Shown here in pieces: positions 31,125-38,584 of a stretch of DNA of 39,118 nt. The stretch lies in the NCBI RefSeq assembly GCF_009916105.1, contig NZ_JAAAXQ010000023.1, positions 1-39,118 on the forward strand. Direction: 5' to 3'. This DNA comes from Streptomyces sp. GC420 (GTDB lineage Bacteria > Actinomycetota > Actinomycetes > Streptomycetales > Streptomycetaceae). The notes below the pieces were generated by a model that ran no database searches, was not told the origin of the DNA, and saw nothing but the letters and a program-made list of their open reading frames with translations. Position 1 is the stretch's first letter. Each line of letters begins with the position of its first letter. The position numbers and the translations under genes were made by a program.

Positions 31125-32501
31125 CTCAATAACCTGGTACCCCGCCCTTCGGAGGGCCGCGCCCACTTCGGCGCAGTGCTCCGGACCCTTCGTCTCCAGG
31201 TGCAGCTCCACCTCCGCCTCAGTGATCTTCAGTCGCGGGACCGTGCGCACGTGCCCCACGTCGAGGACGTTAGCGTCGACCACTGACAACACCCCCAGAA
31301 GCGTCGCCAGCGCCCCCGGGCGGTCGGTCAGCCGCAGCCTCAGCGACAGGTAGCGGCCCGCCGCCGCCATGCCGTGCCGGAGGATGCGCTGCAGCAGCAG
31401 CGGATCCACATTGCCGCCCGACAGCACCGCGACGACCGGCCCCTCGAAGGAGCGCGGATCGCTCAGCAGCGCCGCCACGGGGCTGGCACCGGCCGGCTCG
31501 ACGACCATCTTGGCCCGTTCGAGACACAGCAGCACGGCGCTCGAAAGCGCGTCCTCGGAGACCGTACGGACCTCGTCCACCAGATCGCCAATGATTTTGA
31601 ACGGCACCTCGCCAGGCCGCCCCACCTTGATGCCGTCCGCCATCGTCGAAGGCGCCTCGACGGACACCGGGCGGCCCGCGGCGAGCGAGGGCGGATACGC
31701 CGCCGCACCCTCCGCCTGGACGCCGATGACCCTGATGTCGGGCCGCACCGCCTTGACCGCGACCGCGACGCCGGCCGCGAGCCCGCCGCCGCCGATACCG
31801 ACGACGACGGACCGCACCTCGGGGCACTGCTCGACGATCTCCAGGCCGAGCGTGCCCTGGCCCGCGATGATGTCGGGGTGGTCGAAGGGGTGGATGAACA
31901 CCGCTCCGGTCTCGCGCGCGTACTCCCGCGCCGCGGCCAGCGTGTCGTCCACGACCTGGCCGCGCATCCGCACCTCGGCTCCGTACTCCCTGGTCGCCGC
32001 CACCTTCGGCAGCGGGGCACCGACCGGCATGAAGACGGTGGAGCGCACCCCGAGCAGCGAGGAGGCGAGGGCGACGCCCTGCGCGTGGTTGCCCGCGCTG
32101 GCGGCCACCACTCCGCGGGATCGTTCCTCCGCGCTCAGCCCGGCGATCCGCACGTACGCGCCGCGCAGCTTGAAGGAACCGGTGCGCTGGAGGTTCTCGC
32201 ACTTGAGATGGACCGGGGAGCCCACCAGGCCGGAGAGGTGGCGGCTGCCCTCCATCATCGTCGTCCTGACGACACCGGCGAGCAGTTTGTGCGCGGCCCT
32301 TATGTCCTCGGCGGTCACCGCGTGCGACTGCCCGCGACCGGGCACGTGCGGGGCCCGGAGGCCGTGCGGGTCATGCGGACCGCGGGGGTCCTGGGGCGCC
32401 TGGGCTCGGTGCGCCGGGCGGTGCGACCGGTGCCGGTACGGGTCCTGCGGATCGTGCGGGTCCTGCGGGTCGTGCGAAGGGCCGTACGTGCTCTCGCTCA
32501 T
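31122..32501 (-). CDS. ilvA: Threonine ammonia-lyase with C-terminal ACT domain
   Basis: A 459-residue PLP enzyme that deaminates threonine to 2-oxobutanoate, the entry to isoleucine. Residues 60-375 are the catalytic part: the PLP lysine is K111 in RTGSFKLRGAY, and the phosphate-binding loop is GIGGGGLAAG. The C-terminal 75 residues (LRLTDRPGALATLLGVL...) form one ACT domain, as in the catabolic-like short class. Residues 1-60 are unusual: a low-complexity segment of HDPQDP-type repeats, rich in His, Pro and Asp, with no counterpart in the typical enzyme. ATG 32501 is possibly leaderless (CAGACT lies 7 nt upstream); an internal start near residue 60 is conceivable. Confidence 0.93.
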   Translation of the reverse strand: MSESTYGPSHDPQDPHDPQDPYRHRSHRPAHRAQAPQDPRGPHDPHGLRAPHVPGRGQSHAVTAEDIRAAHKLLAGVVRTTMMEGSRHLSGLVGSPVHLKCENLQRTGSFKLRGAYVRIAGLSAEERSRGVVAASAGNHAQGVALASSLLGVRSTVFMPVGAPLPKVAATREYGAEVRMRGQVVDDTLAAAREYARETGAVFIHPFDHPDIIAGQGTLGLEIVEQCPEVRSVVVGIGGGGLAAGVAVAVKAVRPDIRVIGVQAEGAAAYPPSLAAGRPVSVEAPSTMADGIKVGRPGEVPFKIIGDLVDEVRTVSEDALSSAVLLCLERAKMVVEPAGASPVAALLSDPRSFEGPVVAVLSGGNVDPLLLQRILRHGMAAAGRYLSLRLRLTDRPGALATLLGVLSVVDANVLDVGHVRTVPRLKITEAEVELHLETKGPEHCAEVGAALRRAGYQVIE

Positions 32502-32655
32502 GCCCGCAAGTCTGGCAGTTCGGGCACTCCGATGAACCTTGGCCAAGACATTGCACACCGCCGTACATCGTTTTCCGGAGGCCAGGTACGGACACCCGCT
32601 CCTCCGCGTACTCTGTCCCCCAACCTACCGACCCCACACAAAGTGAGACCCGGCC

Positions 32656-33177
32656 ATGCCCACGACCCAGGACATGACGACCGACCTCGAGTCCGGCGTT
32701 CTCGATGCCCTTCAGCACCAGGTGGCCGTCTTCGCCAGGCGCGCCGAGCAGACCAGGCTCGGCGGAGTCGGACAGGTCCGCAACTCCATGGACCGCGCCG
32801 CGTACCTGCTGCTCAACCGGCTGGACCAGGAGGGGCCCATGGGTGTGAAGGCGCTCGCCGCGGGCATGGGCATCGACTCCTCGACCGTCACCCGCCAGGT
32901 CGCCCCGCTCGTCGACACCGGGCTGGTCAAGCGAACCTCCCACCCCGAGGACGGACGTGCCGTCGTCCTCCAGCTCTCCCCGCGCGGCCTCGCCAGGCTG
33001 GAGGAGGTCCGCGGCTCCCGGCGCGAACTCATGCGTCAGGTGACCGAGGGCTGGACCCCTCAGGAGCGCGACTCCTTCACCATGCTCCTCACCCGTTTCA
33101 ACTCCGCGCTGTCCTCCCTCCAGGCGGCGCACGCCACCCAGGACACCCAGGAGACGGACGTGCCCCCGGCGTCCTGA
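32656..33177 (+). CDS. MarR-family transcriptional regulator
   Basis: A 173-residue winged-helix regulator. The recognition part is MGVKALAAGMGIDSSTVTRQVAPLVDTGLVKR, followed by the wing SHPEDGRAVVLQLSPRG. The N-terminal helix and C-terminal helices should form the dimer. It is divergent from ilvA with a 154-bp gap; whether it controls ilvA, itself or the exporter is unknown. The ribosome site is weak (GTGAG). Confidence 0.9.
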   Translation: MPTTQDMTTDLESGVLDALQHQVAVFARRAEQTRLGGVGQVRNSMDRAAYLLLNRLDQEGPMGVKALAAGMGIDSSTVTRQVAPLVDTGLVKRTSHPEDGRAVVLQLSPRGLARLEEVRGSRRELMRQVTEGWTPQERDSFTMLLTRFNSALSSLQAAHATQDTQETDVPPAS

Positions 33178-33251
33178 CCCGCGACCACCGCCCTCTTGAC
33201 CGGTGGCACCCGCTCCTGCACTCATAAGAGGGAGGAGGCAGGAGGCGCGCG

Positions 33252-33752
33252 GTGCGAGAGCGGCAGACCGATCGCCGAGCCCGCAGGGCCCGGGAGTTCC
33301 AGGCGTTCGTCGGGGGTGCGGGCGGACGGCTGCTGCATGCCGCGACGCTGCTCACGGGGGACGGGGCGGCGGCCCGGCGGCTGCTCACGGGGGACGGGGC
33401 GGCGGCCCGGCGGCTGCTCGCGCGCGCCCTGGCCGACACCTACGCCGACTGGGACCGGCTGCGCGGCGAGGACCCGTACGACCACACCCGCCGGCAGCTC
33501 GCGATCCGCTTCGCCCACACCGCCTGGCGGTACCGGCGCGGCGGCGACGGCGTGCTCGGACGGCTGACCCCGCAGCAGCGGCTGATCCTCGTCCTGCGCC
33601 TGTACGAGGGGGTGGCCGAGGAACAGACGGCCGCGCTGCTCGGCCTCCCCGCGGAACGCGTCCGGGTCATCTGCGCCCGCGCGGTCGGCACCCTGCGCGC
33701 CGGACCGCCGCAGGCGCGGCGCCGCCCCCGGGTCGCGGAGGCGGTCCGATGA
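33252..33752 (+). CDS. Degenerate ECF-like sigma factor (SigE family type)
   Basis: A 166-residue protein. The C-terminal half is a convincing sigma region 4 (LTPQQRLILVLRLYEGVAEEQTAALLGLPAERVRVICARAVGTLR), while the N-terminal half keeps only the outline of region 2 (FQAFVGGAGGRLLHAATLLTGD ... ALADTYADWDRL) and lacks the acidic signature for core polymerase and -10 binding. A direct in-frame duplication (LLTGDGAAARR twice) lies in it. Start GTG 33252 has GGAGG 6 nt upstream. It overlaps the next gene as ATGA, so sigma-like and membrane protein are co-translated, like an ECF sigma and anti-sigma pair. Confidence 0.8.
   Translation: MRERQTDRRARRAREFQAFVGGAGGRLLHAATLLTGDGAAARRLLTGDGAAARRLLARALADTYADWDRLRGEDPYDHTRRQLAIRFAHTAWRYRRGGDGVLGRLTPQQRLILVLRLYEGVAEEQTAALLGLPAERVRVICARAVGTLRAGPPQARRRPRVAEAVR
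33348..33413 (+). repeat. In-frame 33-bp tandem duplication
   Basis: The units 33348-33380 and 33381-33413 are identical, starting CTGCTCACGGGGG. Each encodes LLTGDGAAARR inside the sigma-like protein. Exact identity implies a recent event. Confidence 0.95.
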
Positions 33753-34000
33753 GCGTGCCGGACCACGGGGAGGCGGAGGTCCGGCGTCTGCTGGACGGGC
33801 CCCATCCCGCGGTGCCGCCCGATCTGGGCCGCGCCGCCGCCGAACGCGGTGAACGGCTGCTGCGCGGACGCCGCCTGCGGCGGCGTCTGACCTGGCTGCT
33901 GCTGTTCGCGGCCTTCGTGGCCCTCGTCGTATGGACCTCGGTCAACGATCCCTGGGCCGAGGACCCGATCGACACGACGCCGCCGCTGGTCGGGTGGTGA
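33749..34000 (+). CDS. Small membrane protein coupled to the sigma-like gene
   Basis: An 83-residue protein: an acidic and then Arg-rich N-terminal half (RGRRLRRRLTW), one membrane helix at about 49-63 (LLLFAAFVALVVW), and a short Asp/Pro-rich outer tail. The ATG at 33749 overlaps the upstream TGA. Position suggests an anti-sigma-like role, but no zinc anti-sigma motif (HxxxCxxC) is present. Confidence 0.75.
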   Translation: MSVPDHGEAEVRRLLDGPHPAVPPDLGRAAAERGERLLRGRRLRRRLTWLLLFAAFVALVVWTSVNDPWAEDPIDTTPPLVGW

Positions 34001-34003
34001 CCC

Positions 34004-34077
34004 CGCCCCGCTCCTCGCGCGGCCCTGCCGGCACCGGGCGGACGGAGCCGTCCGCCCGGCATGACGGGAGCGGGGCG
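34004..34077. terminator. Nested terminator hairpin between convergent genes
   Basis: An inner 12-bp stem (CCGGGCGGACGG 34034-34045, CCGTCCGCCCGG 34048-34059, 2-nt loop) is enclosed by outer arms CGCCCCGCTCC (34004-34014) and GGAGCGGGGCG (34067-34077). The outer arm ends at the stop codon of the cystathionine gamma-synthase-like gene. Confidence 0.65.
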
Positions 34078-35223
34078 TCAGCCCAGCGCCTGCTGGAGGT
34101 CGGCGAGCAGGTCGTCGACGGCCTCGATGCCCACCGACAGCCGTACGAGATCGCCCGGCACCTCGAGCGCGGAGCCCGCCACGGAGGCGTGGGTCATCCG
34201 GCCCGGGTGCTCGATCAGCGACTCGACGCCGCCCAGCGACTCGCCGAGCGTGAACAGCCGAGCGCGGTCGCAGACGCCGACCGCCGCCTCCTCGCCGCCC
34301 GTGACACGGAACGACACCATGCCGCCGAAGGCCTTCATCTGCTTGGCGGCGACCTCGTGCCCCGGGTGCTCGGGCAGACCCGGATACAGCACGCGCGAGA
34401 CCTTCGGGTGCGAGGCCAGCATCTCGACGACCCGGGCGGCGTTCTCGCTGTGCCGGTCCATCCGCACCGCGAGCGTCTTGATGCCGCGCTGCACCAGCCA
34501 CGCGTCGAAGGGCCCGGCCACGGCGCCCATCGCGTTCTGGTGGTAGGCCAGTTCCTCGCCGAGTTCCGCGTCGGCCGCGATCAGCGCGCCGCCGACGACG
34601 TCGGAGTGACCGCCCATGTACTTCGTCGTGGAGTGCAGTACCACGTCGGCGCCGAGCGCGATCGGCTGCTGGAGGTAGGGGCTGGCGAAGGTGTTGTCGA
34701 CGACGAGCTTCGCGCCCGCGCCCCGCGCGATGTCGGCGATCAGCGCGATGTCGGTGATGCCGAGCAGCGGGTTGGAGGGGGTCTCGACCCAGATGACCTT
34801 CGTACGGTCGTTGACCGCGGCCCGCACCGCGTCGGGGTCGGAGGTGTCGGCGACGGAGAAGTCCACGCCCCACCGCGCGACCACCTTCGCGAACAGCCGG
34901 AAGGTGCCGCCGTAGGCGTCGTTCGGGATGACGACATGGGCGCCGGGGTGCAGGACCGTGCGCAGCAGGCAGTCCTCCGCCGCGAGCCCGGACGCGAAGG
35001 CGAGGCCGCGCCGGCCGCCCTCCAGTGCCGCCAGGTTCTCCTCCAGCGCGGTGCGGGTCGGGTTGGCCGAGCGGCTGTACTCGTAGCCGCCGCGCAGACC
35101 GCCGACGCCGTCCTGCTTGTACGTGGAGACTTGGTAGATCGGAGTGACGACGGCCCCGGTCCGGGGGTCGGCCTCCTGACCCGCGTGGATCGCAAGGGTC
35201 TCGAAGCTTTGCTGGTCGCTCAT
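34078..35223 (-). CDS. Cystathionine gamma-synthase/gamma-lyase (Cys/Met metabolism PLP enzyme)
   Basis: A 381-residue PLP enzyme of the MetB/MetC/CGL family. It is recognised by ETLAIHAGQ at the N-terminus, YSRSANPTR, the aromatic-stacking DAYGGT, the DNTFASPYLQ block with its Asp, and the Schiff-base lysine K201 in HSTTKYMGGHSD. Distinguishing the synthase (methionine synthesis) from the lyase (reverse transsulfuration) is not safe from sequence alone; the synthase name is the common annotation in Streptomyces. ATG 35223 lacks a strong ribosome site. It is monocistronic. Confidence 0.9.
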   Translation of the reverse strand: MSDQQSFETLAIHAGQEADPRTGAVVTPIYQVSTYKQDGVGGLRGGYEYSRSANPTRTALEENLAALEGGRRGLAFASGLAAEDCLLRTVLHPGAHVVIPNDAYGGTFRLFAKVVARWGVDFSVADTSDPDAVRAAVNDRTKVIWVETPSNPLLGITDIALIADIARGAGAKLVVDNTFASPYLQQPIALGADVVLHSTTKYMGGHSDVVGGALIAADAELGEELAYHQNAMGAVAGPFDAWLVQRGIKTLAVRMDRHSENAARVVEMLASHPKVSRVLYPGLPEHPGHEVAAKQMKAFGGMVSFRVTGGEEAAVGVCDRARLFTLGESLGGVESLIEHPGRMTHASVAGSALEVPGDLVRLSVGIEAVDDLLADLQQALG

Positions 35224-35568
35224 AAGCCCCGAGGGTAGTTCGTCGCGGGGGTTGCGAGCAGGTGGCGATCGGCAGGCGCGCCCTCGGGCATCCGGTCCGG
35301 CGACGGACGGCACCGCCCCGCACCCGCCAGAGCGATGGGTGCGGGCATCGGACCGCCCAGGCCCGACCGGGTACCCCGGGGCGTGAGGAACCCCGCCCCC
35401 GCATTCCCGGACCACGGACACGATCCGCGCGTGCCGGAAGCGGAGCGAAAGCGGGTGACCGGCGTACCCAGCACCGCTCGGGGCACGCGGCTGAGCATGA
35501 GTTCCGGCGACAGGGCCCACTCCCGCTCAGCTTTTGGGAACGGTGCTTCGTCTGGTTCGCTTGTAGGC
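35224..35568. other. Non-coding divergent region
   Basis: Between the cystathionine gamma-synthase-like gene and the divergent unknown gene. Open frames cross it on both strands, but none has a credible ribosome site or recognisable product. I searched it by eye for a SAM-IV or other sulfur-linked riboswitch (expected upstream of a methionine gene) and found no matching core. GC-rich hairpins are present (for example around 35375-35400). Confidence 0.5.
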
Positions 35569-36675
35569 ATGGAGATTCTCTGGGTCCTGATGGCCGTGCT
35601 GATGATCGTCTCGGTTCTGACATGGCGGGGCCGGCGCGGCGGCGGTATCCGGCTGGCCAGGCCGGGCGACACGGACGCCGCCGACCCGGCGAACTACGGC
35701 TTCGTACGGCAGGAACTGCTCGACGTACGGCTGCCGGGCCCCGACCAGGACCTGGTCGACGTACTCGAACTCGTGCAGCGCACCCAGGACTGGCGGGCCG
35801 CCTCCCAGCTCCTCGCGGGCACCCCGAAGGAGGGCGAGCTGCGCTGGCAGCGGGTGCAGGCCTTCGCGGGCGCGGCCGCCGTGGAGCTGGCGCAGCAGCC
35901 GGGCAAGGGCGGTCTGTGGCTGCGCAACTGGCGCCTGGAGTCGCCGAAGGACCCGGGCGGCGCCGCGGTGCACGCCGAGTTCCTGGTGCAGCAGGCGTGG
36001 CGGTCCTCGGGCGGCGTCGGCTCGCAGGACCACCGGATCATCCTGGAGGAGGCCCGTACGGCGTGCGGCGAGGCGGCACTGCTGGCTCCGGGCGACCCCG
36101 TCCCGTACATCATCGAGCTGGCCGTCGGGCGCGGCCTCGGCTACGGCCGTGAGGACTTCGAGGCGCTGTGGGCGAAGGTCGCCGAGCGGGCCCCGCATCA
36201 CATGGGGGCGCACCTGGCCGCACTGCACTACTGGTGCGAGAAGTGGCACGGCTCGCGGGAGCTGGCCGACGTCTTCGCCCGGCGCGCTGCGGGCTCCGCG
36301 CCCACCGGCACGCTGCTTCCCGCGCTTCCGCTGTTCTCGCTGTACGAGAACATGCCCGACCTGATCGTGGGCCAGAGCTTCTACCAGGGCGAGGCCGTCT
36401 CGCGGGCCCTCGAGGGCGCCCTGCACGCCGTGTACGCGGTCTCGGACCGGGACAACCCGGTCCTGGCGCACGTCCGCCACCTGCTGATCTTCTTCCTTGT
36501 GCGCGCCGAGCGCTGGGCGGAGGCCCTGGACCAGGTCAAGCACGTCGACGGCTATGTGGGCGCGCTGCCGTGGTCGACGGGCGCGGAACCGGCCGCGGAG
36601 TACGCCGTGTACCGCGCGCTGGCCGTCGCGGGATACGAGGCGAACGGCGGCAGCCCGGCGACGCTGCTGAGCTGA
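35569..36675 (+). CDS. Membrane-anchored helical-repeat protein, family A of a flanking pair
   Basis: A 368-residue protein I do not recognise. Residues 2-19 form an N-terminal membrane helix, followed by a basic RGRRGGG (positive-inside, so the rest is cytoplasmic) and a long helical, TPR-like domain (DWRAASQLL at 74-82, WLRNW at 117-121, DPG at 128-130, AW at 143-144). The same landmarks occur at nearly identical positions in the protein encoded at 38581, so the two are paralogues flanking an M48 peptidase gene. The start is ATG 35569. The function could be assembly or recruitment at the membrane, by inference only. Confidence 0.8.
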   Translation: MEILWVLMAVLMIVSVLTWRGRRGGGIRLARPGDTDAADPANYGFVRQELLDVRLPGPDQDLVDVLELVQRTQDWRAASQLLAGTPKEGELRWQRVQAFAGAAAVELAQQPGKGGLWLRNWRLESPKDPGGAAVHAEFLVQQAWRSSGGVGSQDHRIILEEARTACGEAALLAPGDPVPYIIELAVGRGLGYGREDFEALWAKVAERAPHHMGAHLAALHYWCEKWHGSRELADVFARRAAGSAPTGTLLPALPLFSLYENMPDLIVGQSFYQGEAVSRALEGALHAVYAVSDRDNPVLAHVRHLLIFFLVRAERWAEALDQVKHVDGYVGALPWSTGAEPAAEYAVYRALAVAGYEANGGSPATLLS

Positions 36676-36764
36676 GCGCCGCGGAACGGGGTGCCGCGCG
36701 GACGCGGCGCGCGGCCCGGCCACCCGGTGGGCAGCCCGGGCCATTACCGCGGGCCGACCGCCGC

Positions 36765-36797
36765 GGAACGCCGGACACCGTGGAACGCCGGACACCG
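36765..36797 (+). repeat. Two copies of a 16-bp repeat, period 17
   Basis: GGAACGCCGGACACCG occurs at 36765-36780 and 36782-36797 in the 289-bp gap before the M48 peptidase gene. No partner hairpin was seen. Confidence 0.85.
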
Positions 36798-36892
36798 CGC
36801 GGCCACCCGGGTCGATCGCCGCGGATGGCGCCCGGCCGCGCGTCTGCGCCGTTTGCGCAGGTCAGAAACCATTTGGCGGCCTTTGAAACGCG

Positions 36893-36922
36893 TTGCCGAT
36901 CGTCCACACATTCGGGCATACT
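36893..36922 (+). promoter_or_regulatory. Sigma-70-type promoter of the M48 peptidase gene
   Basis: TTGCCG (36893-36898) and CATACT (36917-36922) are 18 bp apart, a good match for a HrdB-type promoter, 43 nt upstream of ATG 36965. Confidence 0.5.
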
Positions 36923-36964
36923 CCGGGTCTTTCCCAGATCAGTTCCGTGGGGGGACTCTGCCCG

Positions 36965-38584
36965 ATGGGCGCAACTCTGCGCGCGCTGCGCGCCCTTGTC
37001 CTGCTCGCCGGGTTCCATCTCCTCGGCGTCCTCATGCTGGCGGCGCTCGCCGCCATGGACTACGCCCTGTACCTGTGGACGCCGTCCGGCCTGGCCGTCA
37101 AGCTGTACGTGGTCTCGGTCCTCCTCGCGATCCCCGTGGTGCGAGGCGTGTTCATGCTCCGCACCCCGAAGGACGACGCGCCGGACGGACTGCCCGTCGC
37201 CGAGGCCGACGAGCCCGCGCTGTGGGCCGCCGTCCGCGAACTCGCCGAGCGGGTCGGCACCCGCGCACCCGCCGAGATCGTCCTCACCGCCGACGTCAAC
37301 GCGGCCGTCGCCGAGGACGCCCGCCTCCTCGGCCTGATCCCCGGCCGGCGCCGCCTCTACCTGGGCGTACCGCTGATGCAGGGCCTCAGCGAGGCCCAGC
37401 TGCGGGCCGTCCTCGCCCACGAACTCGGCCACTACTCCAACGCCGACACCCGGCTCGCCGCGATCATCGTGCGCGGCCGCGCCCAAGTGCTGCGCACCAT
37501 CCGCCACTTCGAGGAACGCGCCGAGAGGACGGAGGGACGCGAGCGTACCCGCCAGGAGAAGAAGGCCGCCAGGGCCGCCGCCAAGGGCAAGAAGGCCAGG
37601 ACCGTAGACACCGGCGGCGCGGGCATCACCTACCGGGCGATGGCCCGGATCTACACGGCGTACGCCAAGCTGTACTTCCGCGCCACCCAGTCCGGCTCCC
37701 GCCGCCAGGAGTACGCCGCCGACGCGGCCGCCGCCCGGATCGCCGGCCGCGAGGCGACCGCCTCCGCACTGCGCGAACTGCCCGTCCTTGACTCCGCGTT
37801 CGGGTTCTACATGAGCTCGTACGCCCTGCTCGGCGCCGACGCGGGCCTGCTCCCGCCGCGCGGCGAGGTCTTCGGCGGCTTCGGCCGGCTGCTCGGCGCC
37901 CGCGAGCTCGAACTGCTCCCGCTGCGCTCCCGGCTCCCCACCGGCCCCGTCTCCCCGTACGACTCGCACCCGCCCATCGCCGACCGGGTCCGCCGCATCG
38001 AGGAACTGCCCGCCGACGGACGCACCGGCGAGGCCAAGGGCGCCGCGCTCTCGCTCCTCACCGATCCCGGCCGTACCGTCACCGCGCTGGAGGACGCCGT
38101 ACTGACCCAGGAGGCCCTCGCCTTCCGGCGCGCCGCCGACTGGCAGGAACTCCTCGACCACGCCATGGCGGCGCGGCTCGCCGGCGACGACACGCCGCTG
38201 CACCGGGCCCTCGCCCTCTACACCCGGCAGCGGCCCACCCTGCCCGCGCTGCTGCGGATCATCGACGAGGGCCGGCTGTGGAAGGTCGCCCAGCGCCTGC
38301 CCCTGTCCGACGAGGCCGCCGCCGCCAAGGGCCGCGCCTTCCGCGAGTTCGTACGCCCCGCCCTGGGGCAGGGCCTCCACCGGATGGTCCTCGCCGACCT
38401 CGGCGGCCGCGGCCTGCTGCGCTGGGAGTTCTCCTGGTCCGAGGCGGCCACCGTGCACCTGCCCCCGGGCCCGGACGGTTCCGGACCCGACCTGCCCACC
38501 GCCATCGACGCGGCCCTCGCCGACCGCCCCGACACCCGTCCCCTGCGCGCCCTGCTCCCCCAGCTCACCGAGGAACCTTCGTGA
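36965..38584 (+). CDS. M48-family membrane metalloprotease
   Basis: A 539-residue zinc protease. Two membrane helices at about 8-32 and 43-66 hold it in the membrane; the zinc motif HELGH is at 152-156 and the third ligand is Glu249 in RRQEYAAD. The family (HtpX/Ste24-like) cleaves membrane or secreted proteins. Residues 170-215 form a Lys/Arg/Ala-rich insert, and about 200 residues follow the protease core, making it longer than HtpX (about 290). The start is ATG 36965 with GGGGGA about 9 nt upstream, and the stop overlaps the next gene as GTGA, so they are coupled. Confidence 0.92.
   Translation: MGATLRALRALVLLAGFHLLGVLMLAALAAMDYALYLWTPSGLAVKLYVVSVLLAIPVVRGVFMLRTPKDDAPDGLPVAEADEPALWAAVRELAERVGTRAPAEIVLTADVNAAVAEDARLLGLIPGRRRLYLGVPLMQGLSEAQLRAVLAHELGHYSNADTRLAAIIVRGRAQVLRTIRHFEERAERTEGRERTRQEKKAARAAAKGKKARTVDTGGAGITYRAMARIYTAYAKLYFRATQSGSRRQEYAADAAAARIAGREATASALRELPVLDSAFGFYMSSYALLGADAGLLPPRGEVFGGFGRLLGARELELLPLRSRLPTGPVSPYDSHPPIADRVRRIEELPADGRTGEAKGAALSLLTDPGRTVTALEDAVLTQEALAFRRAADWQELLDHAMAARLAGDDTPLHRALALYTRQRPTLPALLRIIDEGRLWKVAQRLPLSDEAAAAKGRAFREFVRPALGQGLHRMVLADLGGRGLLRWEFSWSEAATVHLPPGPDGSGPDLPTAIDAALADRPDTRPLRALLPQLTEEPS

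Noticed and set aside
35224..35568. SAM-type riboswitch upstream of the cystathionine gamma-synthase-like gene
   Set aside because: I looked on the minus strand for the conserved SAM-I, SAM-II and SAM-IV cores and could not find a matching arrangement.
36536..38458. 640-codon open frame on the minus strand
   Set aside because: Antisense of the M48 protease, whose HELGH motif and promoter support the plus strand.
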